Positions 25,501 to 40,500 of a stretch of DNA of 64,000 bases are shown here, one piece after another; the stretch's first letter is position 1, and the number at the start of each line of letters is the position of its first letter. The stretch comes from Blastocystis sp. Blastoise. Its lineage: Eukaryota > Sar > Bigyra > Opalinata > Blastocystidae. The stretch covers positions 961,234 to 1,025,233 of the forward strand of contig JBBPEB010000011.1 in NCBI GenBank assembly GCA_039096225.1. The letters are read 5' to 3'. The position numbers and the translations under genes were made by a program. Under the pieces are notes generated by a model. The model was not told where the DNA came from. It saw nothing but the letters and a program-made list of their open reading frames with translations, and searched no databases.

Positions 25501-28500
25501 TGTTATTTGTGAAGAAGGTAATTATTGTATAGAAGGTATTAAATATTCTTGTCCATCTGGTTCTTATGGTAATGAAACTGGTCTTTATAATAATAATTGT
25601 AGTGGTAAATGTTTAGAAGGTTATTATTGTTTAGAAGGATCTATATCATCAATTGAAAATGAATGTGGTAATGCAAATGTATATTGTCCTTTAGGTTCTT
25701 CTTCTCCTATTAATGTTCCTTTAGGTTCTTATTCTATTCCTCTTGATGTTAATTCTACAATTCGTTCTAATTTTGTTATTTGTGAAGAAGGTAATTATTG
25801 TATAGAAGGTATTAAATATTCTTGTCCATCTGGTTCTTATGGTAATGAAACTGGTCTTTATAATAATAATTGTAGTGGTAAATGTTTAGAAGGTTATTAT
25901 TGTTTAGAAGGATCTATATCATCAATTGAAAATGAATGTGGTAATGCAAATGTATATTGTCCTTTAGGTTCTTCTTCTCCTATTAATGTTCCTTTAGGTT
26001 CTTATTCTATTCCTCTTGATGTTAATTCTACAATTCGTTCTAATTTTGTTATTTGTGAAGAAGGTAATTATTGTATAGAAGGTATTAAATATTCTTGTCC
26101 ATCTGGTTCTTATGGTAATGAAACTGGTCTTTATAATAATAATTGTAGTGGTAAATGTTTAGAAGGTTATTATTGTTTAGAAGGATCTATATCATCAATT
26201 GAAAATGAATGTGGTAATGCAAATGTATATTGTCCTTTAGGTTCTTCTTCTCCTATTAATGTTCCTTTAGGTTCTTATTCTATTCCTCTTGATGTTAATT
26301 CTACAATTCGTTCTAATTTTGTTATTTGTGAAGAAGGTAATTATTGTATAGAAGGTATTAAATATTCTTGTCCATCTGGTTCTTATGGTAATGAAACTGG
26401 TCTTTATAATAATAATTGTAGTGGTAAATGTTTAGAAGGTTATTATTGTTTAGAAGGATCTATATCATCAATTGAAAATGAATGTGGTAATGCAAATGTA
26501 TATTGTCCTTTAGGTTCTTCTTCTCCTATTAATGTTCCTTTAGGTTCTTATTCTATTCCTCTTGATGTTAATTCTACAATTCGTTCTAATTTTGTTATTT
26601 GTGAAGAAGGTAATTATTGTATAGAAGGTATTAAATATTCTTGTCCATCTGGTTCTTATGGTAATGAAACTGGTCTTTATAATAATAATTGTAGTGGTAA
26701 ATGTTTAGAAGGTTATTATTGTTTAGAAGGATCTATATCATCAATTGAAAATGAATGTGGTAATGCAAATGTATATTGTCCTTTAGGTTCTTCTTCTCCT
26801 ATTAATGTTCCTTTAGGTTCTTATTCTATTCCTCTTGATGTTAATTCTACAATTCGTTCTAATTTTGTTATTTGTGAAGAAGGTAATTATTGTATAGAAG
26901 GTATTAAATATTCTTGTCCATCTGGTTCTTATGGTAATGAAACTGGTCTTTATAATAATAATTGTAGTGGTAAATGTTTAGAAGGTTATTATTGTTTAGA
27001 AGGATCTATATCATCAATTGAAAATGAATGTGGTAATGCAAATGTATATTGTCCTTTAGGTTCTTCTTCTCCTATTAATGTTCCTTTAGGTTCTTATTCT
27101 ATTCCTCTTGATGTTAATTCTACAATTCGTTCTAATTTTGTTATTTGTGAAGAAGGTAATTATTGTATAGAAGGTATTAAATATTCTTGTCCATCTGGTT
27201 CTTATGGTAATGAAACTGGTCTTTATAATAATAATTGTAGTGGTAAATGTTTAGAAGGTTATTATTGTTTAGAAGGATCTATATCATCAATTGAAAATGA
27301 ATGTGGTAATGCAAATGTATATTGTCCTTTAGGTTCTTCTTCTCCTATTAATGTTCCTTTAGGTTCTTATTCTATTCCTCTTGATGTTAATTCTACAATT
27401 CGTTCTAATTTTGTTATTTGTGAAGAAGGTAATTATTGTATAGAAGGTATTAAATATTCTTGTCCATCTGGTTCTTATGGTAATGAAACTGGTCTTTATA
27501 ATAATAATTGTAGTGGTAAATGTTTAGAAGGTTATTATTGTTTAGAAGGATCTATATCATCAATTGAAAATGAATGTGGTAATGCAAATGTATATTGTCC
27601 TTTAGGTTCTTCTTCTCCTATTAATGTTCCTTTAGGTTCTTATTCTATTCCTCTTGATGTTAATTCTACAATTCGTTCTAATTTTGTTATTTGTGAAGAA
27701 GGTAATTATTGTATAGAAGGTATTAAATATTCTTGTCCATCTGGTTCTTATGGTAATGAAACTGGTCTTTATAATAATAATTGTAGTGGTAAATGTTTAG
27801 AAGGTTATTATTGTTTAGAAGGATCTATATCATCAATTGAAAATGAATGTGGTAATGCAAATGTATATTGTCCTTTAGGTTCTTCTTCTCCTATTAATGT
27901 TCCTTTAGGTTCTTATTCTATTCCTCTTGATGTTAATTCTACAATTCGTTCTAATTTTGTTATTTGTGAAGAAGGTAATTATTGTATAGAAGGTATTAAA
28001 TATTCTTGTCCATCTGGTTCTTATGGTAATGAAACTGGTCTTTATAATAATAATTGTAGTGGTAAATGTTTAGAAGGTTATTATTGTTTAGAAGGATCTA
28101 TATCATCAATTGAAAATGAATGTGGTAATGCAAATGTATATTGTCCTTTAGGTTCTTCTTCTCCTATTAATGTTCCTTTAGGTTCTTATTCTATTCCTCT
28201 TGATGTTAATTCTACAATTCGTTCTAATTTTGTTATTTGTGAAGAAGGTAATTATTGTATAGAAGGTATTAAATATTCTTGTCCATCTGGTTCTTATGGT
28301 AATGAAACTGGTCTTTATAATAATAATTGTAGTGGTAAATGTTTAGAAGGTTATTATTGTTTAGAAGGATCTATATCATCAATTGAAAATGAATGTGGTA
28401 ATGCAAATGTATATTGTCCTTTAGGTTCTTCTTCTCCTATTAATGTTCCTTTAGGTTCTTATTCTATTCCTCTTGATGTTAATTCTACAATTCGTTCTAA

Positions 28501-31500
28501 TTTTGTTATTTGTGAAGAAGGTAATTATTGTATAGAAGGTATTAAATATTCTTGTCCATCTGGTTCTTATGGTAATGAAACTGGTCTTTATAATAATAAT
28601 TGTAGTGGTAAATGTTTAGAAGGTTATTATTGTTTAGAAGGATCTATATCATCAATTGAAAATGAATGTGGTAATGCAAATGTATATTGTCCTTTAGGTT
28701 CTTCTTCTCCTATTAATGTTCCTTTAGGTTCTTATTCTATTCCTCTTGATGTTAATTCTACAATTCGTTCTAATTTTGTTATTTGTGAAGAAGGTAATTA
28801 TTGTATAGAAGGTATTAAATATTCTTGTCCATCTGGTTCTTATGGTAATGAAACTGGTCTTTATAATAATAATTGTAGTGGTAAATGTTTAGAAGGTTAT
28901 TATTGTTTAGAAGGATCTATATCATCAATTGAAAATGAATGTGGTAATGCAAATGTATATTGTCCTTTAGGTTCTTCTTCTCCTATTAATGTTCCTTTAG
29001 GTTCTTATTCTATTCCTCTTGATGTTAATTCTACAATTCGTTCTAATTTTGTTATTTGTGAAGAAGGTAATTATTGTATAGAAGGTATTAAATATTCTTG
29101 TCCATCTGGTTCTTATGGTAATGAAACTGGTCTTTATAATAATAATTGTAGTGGTAAATGTTTAGAAGGTTATTATTGTTTAGAAGGATCTATATCATCA
29201 ATTGAAAATGAATGTGGTAATGCAAATGTATATTGTCCTTTAGGTTCTTCTTCTCCTATTAATGTTCCTTTAGGTTCTTATTCTATTCCTCTTGATGTTA
29301 ATTCTACAATTCGTTCTAATTTTGTTATTTGTGAAGAAGGTAATTATTGTATAGAAGGTATTAAATATTCTTGTCCATCTGGTTCTTATGGTAATGAAAC
29401 TGGTCTTTATAATAATAATTGTAGTGGTAAATGTTTAGAAGGTTATTATTGTTTAGAAGGATCTATATCATCAATTGAAAATGAATGTGGTAATGCAAAT
29501 GTATATTGTCCTTTAGGTTCTTCTTCTCCTATTAATGTTCCTTTAGGTTCTTATTCTATTCCTCTTGATGTTAATTCTACAATTCGTTCTAATTTTGTTA
29601 TTTGTGAAGAAGGTAATTATTGTATAGAAGGTATTAAATATTCTTGTCCATCTGGTTCTTATGGTAATGAAACTGGTCTTTATAATAATAATTGTAGTGG
29701 TAAATGTTTAGAAGGTTATTATTGTTTAGAAGGATCTATATCATCAATTGAAAATGAATGTGGTAATGCAAATGTATATTGTCCTTTAGGTTCTTCTTCT
29801 CCTATTAATGTTCCTTTAGGTTCTTATTCTATTCCTCTTGATGTTAATTCTACAATTCGTTCTAATTTTGTTATTTGTGAAGAAGGTAATTATTGTATAG
29901 AAGGTATTAAATATTCTTGTCCATCTGGTTCTTATGGTAATGAAACTGGTCTTTATAATAATAATTGTAGTGGTAAATGTTTAGAAGGTTATTATTGTTT
30001 AGAAGGATCTATATCATCAATTGAAAATGAATGTGGTAATGCAAATGTATATTGTCCTTTAGGTTCTTCTTCTCCTATTAATGTTCCTTTAGGTTCTTAT
30101 TCTATTCCTCTTGATGTTAATTCTACAATTCGTTCTAATTTTGTTATTTGTGAAGAAGGTAATTATTGTATAGAAGGTATTAAATATTCTTGTCCATCTG
30201 GTTCTTATGGTAATGAAACTGGTCTTTATAATAATAATTGTAGTGGTAAATGTTTAGAAGGTTATTATTGTTTAGAAGGATCTATATCATCAATTGAAAA
30301 TGAATGTGGTAATGCAAATGTATATTGTCCTTTAGGTTCTTCTTCTCCTATTAATGTTCCTTTAGGTTCTTATTCTATTCCTCTTGATGTTAATTCTACA
30401 ATTCGTTCTAATTTTGTTATTTGTGAAGAAGGTAATTATTGTATAGAAGGTATTAAATATTCTTGTCCATCTGGTTCTTATGGTAATGAAACTGGTCTTT
30501 ATAATAATAATTGTAGTGGTAAATGTTTAGAAGGTTATTATTGTTTAGAAGGATCTATATCATCAATTGAAAATGAATGTGGTAATGCAAATGTATATTG
30601 TCCTTTAGGTTCTTCTTCTCCTATTAATGTTCCTTTAGGTTCTTATTCTATTCCTCTTGATGTTAATTCTACAATTCGTTCTAATTTTGTTATTTGTGAA
30701 GAAGGTAATTATTGTATAGAAGGTATTAAATATTCTTGTCCATCTGGTTCTTATGGTAATGAAACTGGTCTTTATAATAATAATTGTAGTGGTAAATGTT
30801 TAGAAGGTTATTATTGTTTAGAAGGATCTATATCATCAATTGAAAATGAATGTGGTAATGCAAATGTATATTGTCCTTTAGGTTCTTCTTCTCCTATTAA
30901 TGTTCCTTTAGGTTCTTATTCTATTCCTCTTGATGTTAATTCTACAATTCGTTCTAATTTTGTTATTTGTGAAGAAGGTAATTATTGTATAGAAGGTATT
31001 AAATATTCTTGTCCATCTGGTTCTTATGGTAATGAAACTGGTCTTTATAATAATAATTGTAGTGGTAAATGTTTAGAAGGTTATTATTGTTTAGAAGGAT
31101 CTATATCATCAATTGAAAATGAATGTGGTAATGCAAATGTATATTGTCCTTTAGGTTCTTCTTCTCCTATTAATGTTCCTTTAGGTTCTTATTCTATTCC
31201 TCTTGATGTTAATTCTACAATTCGTTCTAATTTTGTTATTTGTGAAGAAGGTAATTATTGTATAGAAGGTATTAAATATTCTTGTCCATCTGGTTCTTAT
31301 GGTAATGAAACTGGTCTTTATAATAATAATTGTAGTGGTAAATGTTTAGAAGGTTATTATTGTTTAGAAGGATCTATATCATCAATTGAAAATGAATGTG
31401 GTAATGCAAATGTATATTGTCCTTTAGGTTCTTCTTCTCCTATTAATGTTCCTTTAGGTTCTTATTCTATTCCTCTTGATGTTAATTCTACAATTCGTTC

Positions 31501-34500
31501 TAATTTTGTTATTTGTGAAGAAGGTAATTATTGTATAGAAGGTATTAAATATTCTTGTCCATCTGGTTCTTATGGTAATGAAACTGGTCTTTATAATAAT
31601 AATTGTAGTGGTAAATGTTTAGAAGGTTATTATTGTTTAGAAGGATCTATATCATCAATTGAAAATGAATGTGGTAATGCAAATGTATATTGTCCTTTAG
31701 GTTCTTCTTCTCCTATTAATGTTCCTTTAGGTTCTTATTCTATTCCTCTTGATGTTAATTCTACAATTCGTTCTAATTTTGTTATTTGTGAAGAAGGTAA
31801 TTATTGTATAGAAGGTATTAAATATTCTTGTCCATCTGGTTCTTATGGTAATGAAACTGGTCTTTATAATAATAATTGTAGTGGTAAATGTTTAGAAGGT
31901 TATTATTGTTTAGAAGGATCTATATCATCAATTGAAAATGAATGTGGTAATGCAAATGTATATTGTCCTTTAGGTTCTTCTTCTCCTATTAATGTTCCTT
32001 TAGGTTCTTATTCTATTCCTCTTGATGTTAATTCTACAATTCGTTCTAATTTTGTTATTTGTGAAGAAGGTAATTATTGTATAGAAGGTATTAAATATTC
32101 TTGTCCATCTGGTTCTTATGGTAATGAAACTGGTCTTTATAATAATAATTGTAGTGGTAAATGTTTAGAAGGTTATTATTGTTTAGAAGGATCTATATCA
32201 TCAATTGAAAATGAATGTGGTAATGCAAATGTATATTGTCCTTTAGGTTCTTCTTCTCCTATTAATGTTCCTTTAGGTTCTTATTCTATTCCTCTTGATG
32301 TTAATTCTACAATTCGTTCTAATTTTGTTATTTGTGAAGAAGGTAATTATTGTATAGAAGGTATTAAATATTCTTGTCCATCTGGTTCTTATGGTAATGA
32401 AACTGGTCTTTATAATAATAATTGTAGTGGTAAATGTTTAGAAGGTTATTATTGTTTAGAAGGATCTATATCATCAATTGAAAATGAATGTGGTAATGCA
32501 AATGTATATTGTCCTTTAGGTTCTTCTTCTCCTATTAATGTTCCTTTAGGTTCTTATTCTATTCCTCTTGATGTTAATTCTACAATTCGTTCTAATTTTG
32601 TTATTTGTGAAGAAGGTAATTATTGTATAGAAGGTATTAAATATTCTTGTCCATCTGGTTCTTATGGTAATGAAACTGGTCTTTATAATAATAATTGTAG
32701 TGGTAAATGTTTAGAAGGTTATTATTGTTTAGAAGGATCTATATCATCAATTGAAAATGAATGTGGTAATGCAAATGTATATTGTCCTTTAGGTTCTTCT
32801 TCTCCTATTAATGTTCCTTTAGGTTCTTATTCTATTCCTCTTGATGTTAATTCTACAATTCGTTCTAATTTTGTTATTTGTGAAGAAGGTAATTATTGTA
32901 TAGAAGGTATTAAATATTCTTGTCCATCTGGTTCTTATGGTAATGAAACTGGTCTTTATAATAATAATTGTAGTGGTAAATGTTTAGAAGGTTATTATTG
33001 TTTAGAAGGATCTATATCATCAATTGAAAATGAATGTGGTAATGCAAATGTATATTGTCCTTTAGGTTCTTCTTCTCCTATTAATGTTCCTTTAGGTTCT
33101 TATTCTATTCCTCTTGATGTTAATTCTACAATTCGTTCTAATTTTGTTATTTGTGAAGAAGGTAATTATTGTATAGAAGGTATTAAATATTCTTGTCCAT
33201 CTGGTTCTTATGGTAATGAAACTGGTCTTTATAATAATAATTGTAGTGGTAAATGTTTAGAAGGTTATTATTGTTTAGAAGGATCTATATCATCAATTGA
33301 AAATGAATGTGGTAATGCAAATGTATATTGTCCTTTAGGTTCTTCTTCTCCTATTAATGTTCCTTTAGGTTCTTATTCTATTCCTCTTGATGTTAATTCT
33401 ACAATTCGTTCTAATTTTGTTATTTGTGAAGAAGGTAATTATTGTATAGAAGGTATTAAATATTCTTGTCCATCTGGTTCTTATGGTAATGAAACTGGTC
33501 TTTATAATAATAATTGTAGTGGTAAATGTTTAGAAGGTTATTATTGTTTAGAAGGATCTATATCATCAATTGAAAATGAATGTGGTAATGCAAATGTATA
33601 TTGTCCTTTAGGTTCTTCTTCTCCTATTAATGTTCCTTTAGGTTCTTATTCTATTCCTCTTGATGTTAATTCTACAATTCGTTCTAATTTTGTTATTTGT
33701 GAAGAAGGTAATTATTGTATAGAAGGTATTAAATATTCTTGTCCATCTGGTTCTTATGGTAATGAAACTGGTCTTTATAATAATAATTGTAGTGGTAAAT
33801 GTTTAGAAGGTTATTATTGTTTAGAAGGATCTATATCATCAATTGAAAATGAATGTGGTAATGCAAATGTATATTGTCCTTTAGGTTCTTCTTCTCCTAT
33901 TAATGTTCCTTTAGGTTCTTATTCTATTCCTCTTGATGTTAATTCTACAATTCGTTCTAATTTTGTTATTTGTGAAGAAGGTAATTATTGTATAGAAGGT
34001 ATTAAATATTCTTGTCCATCTGGTTCTTATGGTAATGAAACTGGTCTTTATAATAATAATTGTAGTGGTAAATGTTTAGAAGGTTATTATTGTTTAGAAG
34101 GATCTATATCATCAATTGAAAATGAATGTGGTAATGCAAATGTATATTGTCCTTTAGGTTCTTCTTCTCCTATTAATGTTCCTTTAGGTTCTTATTCTAT
34201 TCCTCTTGATGTTAATTCTACAATTCGTTCTAATTTTGTTATTTGTGAAGAAGGTAATTATTGTATAGAAGGTATTAAATATTCTTGTCCATCTGGTTCT
34301 TATGGTAATGAAACTGGTCTTTATAATAATAATTGTAGTGGTAAATGTTTAGAAGGTTATTATTGTTTAGAAGGATCTATATCATCAATTGAAAATGAAT
34401 GTGGTAATGCAAATGTATATTGTCCTTTAGGTTCTTCTTCTCCTATTAATGTTCCTTTAGGTTCTTATTCTATTCCTCTTGATGTTAATTCTACAATTCG

Positions 34501-37500
34501 TTCTAATTTTGTTATTTGTGAAGAAGGTAATTATTGTATAGAAGGTATTAAATATTCTTGTCCATCTGGTTCTTATGGTAATGAAACTGGTCTTTATAAT
34601 AATAATTGTAGTGGTAAATGTTTAGAAGGTTATTATTGTTTAGAAGGATCTATATCATCAATTGAAAATGAATGTGGTAATGCAAATGTATATTGTCCTT
34701 TAGGTTCTTCTTCTCCTATTAATGTTCCTTTAGGTTCTTATTCTATTCCTCTTGATGTTAATTCTACAATTCGTTCTAATTTTGTTATTTGTGAAGAAGG
34801 TAATTATTGTATAGAAGGTATTAAATATTCTTGTCCATCTGGTTCTTATGGTAATGAAACTGGTCTTTATAATAATAATTGTAGTGGTAAATGTTTAGAA
34901 GGTTATTATTGTTTAGAAGGATCTATATCATCAATTGAAAATGAATGTGGTAATGCAAATGTATATTGTCCTTTAGGTTCTTCTTCTCCTATTAATGTTC
35001 CTTTAGGTTCTTATTCTATTCCTCTTGATGTTAATTCTACAATTCGTTCTAATTTTGTTATTTGTGAAGAAGGTAATTATTGTATAGAAGGTATTAAATA
35101 TTCTTGTCCATCTGGTTCTTATGGTAATGAAACTGGTCTTTATAATAATAATTGTAGTGGTAAATGTTTAGAAGGTTATTATTGTTTAGAAGGATCTATA
35201 TCATCAATTGAAAATGAATGTGGTAATGCAAATGTATATTGTCCTTTAGGTTCTTCTTCTCCTATTAATGTTCCTTTAGGTTCTTATTCTATTCCTCTTG
35301 ATGTTAATTCTACAATTCGTTCTAATTTTGTTATTTGTGAAGAAGGTAATTATTGTATAGAAGGTATTAAATATTCTTGTCCATCTGGTTCTTATGGTAA
35401 TGAAACTGGTCTTTATAATAATAATTGTAGTGGTAAATGTTTAGAAGGTTATTATTGTTTAGAAGGATCTATATCATCAATTGAAAATGAATGTGGTAAT
35501 GCAAATGTATATTGTCCTTTAGGTTCTTCTTCTCCTATTAATGTTCCTTTAGGTTCTTATTCTATTCCTCTTGATGTTAATTCTACAATTCGTTCTAATT
35601 TTGTTATTTGTGAAGAAGGTAATTATTGTATAGAAGGTATTAAATATTCTTGTCCATCTGGTTCTTATGGTAATGAAACTGGTCTTTATAATAATAATTG
35701 TAGTGGTAAATGTTTAGAAGGTTATTATTGTTTAGAAGGATCTATATCATCAATTGAAAATGAATGTGGTAATGCAAATGTATATTGTCCTTTAGGTTCT
35801 TCTTCTCCTATTAATGTTCCTTTAGGTTCTTATTCTATTCCTCTTGATGTTAATTCTACAATTCGTTCTAATTTTGTTATTTGTGAAGAAGGTAATTATT
35901 GTATAGAAGGTATTAAATATTCTTGTCCATCTGGTTCTTATGGTAATGAAACTGGTCTTTATAATAATAATTGTAGTGGTAAATGTTTAGAAGGTTATTA
36001 TTGTTTAGAAGGATCTATATCATCAATTGAAAATGAATGTGGTAATGCAAATGTATATTGTCCTTTAGGTTCTTCTTCTCCTATTAATGTTCCTTTAGGT
36101 TCTTATTCTATTCCTCTTGATGTTAATTCTACAATTCGTTCTAATTTTGTTATTTGTGAAGAAGGTAATTATTGTATAGAAGGTATTAAATATTCTTGTC
36201 CATCTGGTTCTTATGGTAATGAAACTGGTCTTTATAATAATAATTGTAGTGGTAAATGTTTAGAAGGTTATTATTGTTTAGAAGGATCTATATCATCAAT
36301 TGAAAATGAATGTGGTAATGCAAATGTATATTGTCCTTTAGGTTCTTCTTCTCCTATTAATGTTCCTTTAGGTTCTTATTCTATTCCTCTTGATGTTAAT
36401 TCTACAATTCGTTCTAATTTTGTTATTTGTGAAGAAGGTAATTATTGTATAGAAGGTATTAAATATTCTTGTCCATCTGGTTCTTATGGTAATGAAACTG
36501 GTCTTTATAATAATAATTGTAGTGGTAAATGTTTAGAAGGTTATTATTGTTTAGAAGGATCTATATCATCAATTGAAAATGAATGTGGTAATGCAAATGT
36601 ATATTGTCCTTTAGGTTCTTCTTCTCCTATTAATGTTCCTTTAGGTTCTTATTCTATTCCTCTTGATGTTAATTCTACAATTCGTTCTAATTTTGTTATT
36701 TGTGAAGAAGGTAATTATTGTATAGAAGGTATTAAATATTCTTGTCCATCTGGTTCTTATGGTAATGAAACTGGTCTTTATAATAATAATTGTAGTGGTA
36801 AATGTTTAGAAGGTTATTATTGTTTAGAAGGATCTATATCATCAATTGAAAATGAATGTGGTAATGCAAATGTATATTGTCCTTTAGGTTCTTCTTCTCC
36901 TATTAATGTTCCTTTAGGTTCTTATTCTATTCCTCTTGATGTTAATTCTACAATTCGTTCTAATTTTGTTATTTGTGAAGAAGGTAATTATTGTATAGAA
37001 GGTATTAAATATTCTTGTCCATCTGGTTCTTATGGTAATGAAACTGGTCTTTATAATAATAATTGTAGTGGTAAATGTTTAGAAGGTTATTATTGTTTAG
37101 AAGGATCTATATCATCAATTGAAAATGAATGTGGTAATGCAAATGTATATTGTCCTTTAGGTTCTTCTTCTCCTATTAATGTTCCTTTAGGTTCTTATTC
37201 TATTCCTCTTGATGTTAATTCTACAATTCGTTCTAATTTTGTTATTTGTGAAGAAGGTAATTATTGTATAGAAGGTATTAAATATTCTTGTCCATCTGGT
37301 TCTTATGGTAATGAAACTGGTCTTTATAATAATAATTGTAGTGGTAAATGTTTAGAAGGTTATTATTGTTTAGAAGGATCTATATCATCAATTGAAAATG
37401 AATGTGGTAATGCAAATGTATATTGTCCTTTAGGTTCTTCTTCTCCTATTAATGTTCCTTTAGGTTCTTATTCTATTCCTCTTGATGTTAATTCTACAAT

Positions 37501-40500
37501 TCGTTCTAATTTTGTTATTTGTGAAGAAGGTAATTATTGTATAGAAGGTATTAAATATTCTTGTCCATCTGGTTCTTATGGTAATGAAACTGGTCTTTAT
37601 AATAATAATTGTAGTGGTAAATGTTTAGAAGGTTATTATTGTTTAGAAGGATCTATATCATCAATTGAAAATGAATGTGGTAATGCAAATGTATATTGTC
37701 CTTTAGGTTCTTCTTCTCCTATTAATGTTCCTTTAGGTTCTTATTCTATTCCTCTTGATGTTAATTCTACAATTCGTTCTAATTTTGTTATTTGTGAAGA
37801 AGGTAATTATTGTATAGAAGGTATTAAATATTCTTGTCCATCTGGTTCTTATGGTAATGAAACTGGTCTTTATAATAATAATTGTAGTGGTAAATGTTTA
37901 GAAGGTTATTATTGTTTAGAAGGATCTATATCATCAATTGAAAATGAATGTGGTAATGCAAATGTATATTGTCCTTTAGGTTCTTCTTCTCCTATTAATG
38001 TTCCTTTAGGTTCTTATTCTATTCCTCTTGATGTTAATTCTACAATTCGTTCTAATTTTGTTATTTGTGAAGAAGGTAATTATTGTATAGAAGGTATTAA
38101 ATATTCTTGTCCATCTGGTTCTTATGGTAATGAAACTGGTCTTTATAATAATAATTGTAGTGGTAAATGTTTAGAAGGTTATTATTGTTTAGAAGGATCT
38201 ATATCATCAATTGAAAATGAATGTGGTAATGCAAATGTATATTGTCCTTTAGGTTCTTCTTCTCCTATTAATGTTCCTTTAGGTTCTTATTCTATTCCTC
38301 TTGATGTTAATTCTACAATTCGTTCTAATTTTGTTATTTGTGAAGAAGGTAATTATTGTATAGAAGGTATTAAATATTCTTGTCCATCTGGTTCTTATGG
38401 TAATGAAACTGGTCTTTATAATAATAATTGTAGTGGTAAATGTTTAGAAGGTTATTATTGTTTAGAAGGATCTATATCATCAATTGAAAATGAATGTGGT
38501 AATGCAAATGTATATTGTCCTTTAGGTTCTTCTTCTCCTATTAATGTTCCTTTAGGTTCTTATTCTATTCCTCTTGATGTTAATTCTACAATTCGTTCTA
38601 ATTTTGTTATTTGTGAAGAAGGTAATTATTGTATAGAAGGTATTAAATATTCTTGTCCATCTGGTTCTTATGGTAATGAAACTGGTCTTTATAATAATAA
38701 TTGTAGTGGTAAATGTTTAGAAGGTTATTATTGTTTAGAAGGATCTATATCATCAATTGAAAATGAATGTGGTAATGCAAATGTATATTGTCCTTTAGGT
38801 TCTTCTTCTCCTATTAATGTTCCTTTAGGTTCTTATTCTATTCCTCTTGATGTTAATTCTACAATTCGTTCTAATTTTGTTATTTGTGAAGAAGGTAATT
38901 ATTGTATAGAAGGTATTAAATATTCTTGTCCATCTGGTTCTTATGGTAATGAAACTGGTCTTTATAATAATAATTGTAGTGGTAAATGTTTAGAAGGTTA
39001 TTATTGTTTAGAAGGATCTATATCATCAATTGAAAATGAATGTGGTAATGCAAATGTATATTGTCCTTTAGGTTCTTCTTCTCCTATTAATGTTCCTTTA
39101 GGTTCTTATTCTATTCCTCTTGATGTTAATTCTACAATTCGTTCTAATTTTGTTATTTGTGAAGAAGGTAATTATTGTATAGAAGGTATTAAATATTCTT
39201 GTCCATCTGGTTCTTATGGTAATGAAACTGGTCTTTATAATAATAATTGTAGTGGTAAATGTTTAGAAGGTTATTATTGTTTAGAAGGATCTATATCATC
39301 AATTGAAAATGAATGTGGTAATGCAAATGTATATTGTCCTTTAGGTTCTTCTTCTCCTATTAATGTTCCTTTAGGTTCTTATTCTATTCCTCTTGATGTT
39401 AATTCTACAATTCGTTCTAATTTTGTTATTTGTGAAGAAGGTAATTATTGTATAGAAGGTATTAAATATTCTTGTCCATCTGGTTCTTATGGTAATGAAA
39501 CTGGTCTTTATAATAATAATTGTAGTGGTAAATGTTTAGAAGGTTATTATTGTTTAGAAGGATCTATATCATCAATTGAAAATGAATGTGGTAATGCAAA
39601 TGTATATTGTCCTTTAGGTTCTTCTTCTCCTATTAATGTTCCTTTAGGTTCTTATTCTATTCCTCTTGATGTTAATTCTACAATTCGTTCTAATTTTGTT
39701 ATTTGTGAAGAAGGTAATTATTGTATAGAAGGTATTAAATATTCTTGTCCATCTGGTTCTTATGGTAATGAAACTGGTCTTTATAATAATAATTGTAGTG
39801 GTAAATGTTTAGAAGGTTATTATTGTTTAGAAGGATCTATATCATCAATTGAAAATGAATGTGGTAATGCAAATGTATATTGTCCTTTAGGTTCTTCTTC
39901 TCCTATTAATGTTCCTTTAGGTTCTTATTCTATTCCTCTTGATGTTAATTCTACAATTCGTTCTAATTTTGTTATTTGTGAAGAAGGTAATTATTGTATA
40001 GAAGGTATTAAATATTCTTGTCCATCTGGTTCTTATGGTAATGAAACTGGTCTTTATAATAATAATTGTAGTGGTAAATGTTTAGAAGGTTATTATTGTT
40101 TAGAAGGATCTATATCATCAATTGAAAATGAATGTGGTAATGCAAATGTATATTGTCCTTTAGGTTCTTCTTCTCCTATTAATGTTCCTTTAGGTTCTTA
40201 TTCTATTCCTCTTGATGTTAATTCTACAATTCGTTCTAATTTTGTTATTTGTGAAGAAGGTAATTATTGTATAGAAGGTATTAAATATTCTTGTCCATCT
40301 GGTTCTTATGGTAATGAAACTGGTCTTTATAATAATAATTGTAGTGGTAAATGTTTAGAAGGTTATTATTGTTTAGAAGGATCTATATCATCAATTGAAA
40401 ATGAATGTGGTAATGCAAATGTATATTGTCCTTTAGGTTCTTCTTCTCCTATTAATGTTCCTTTAGGTTCTTATTCTATTCCTCTTGATGTTAATTCTAC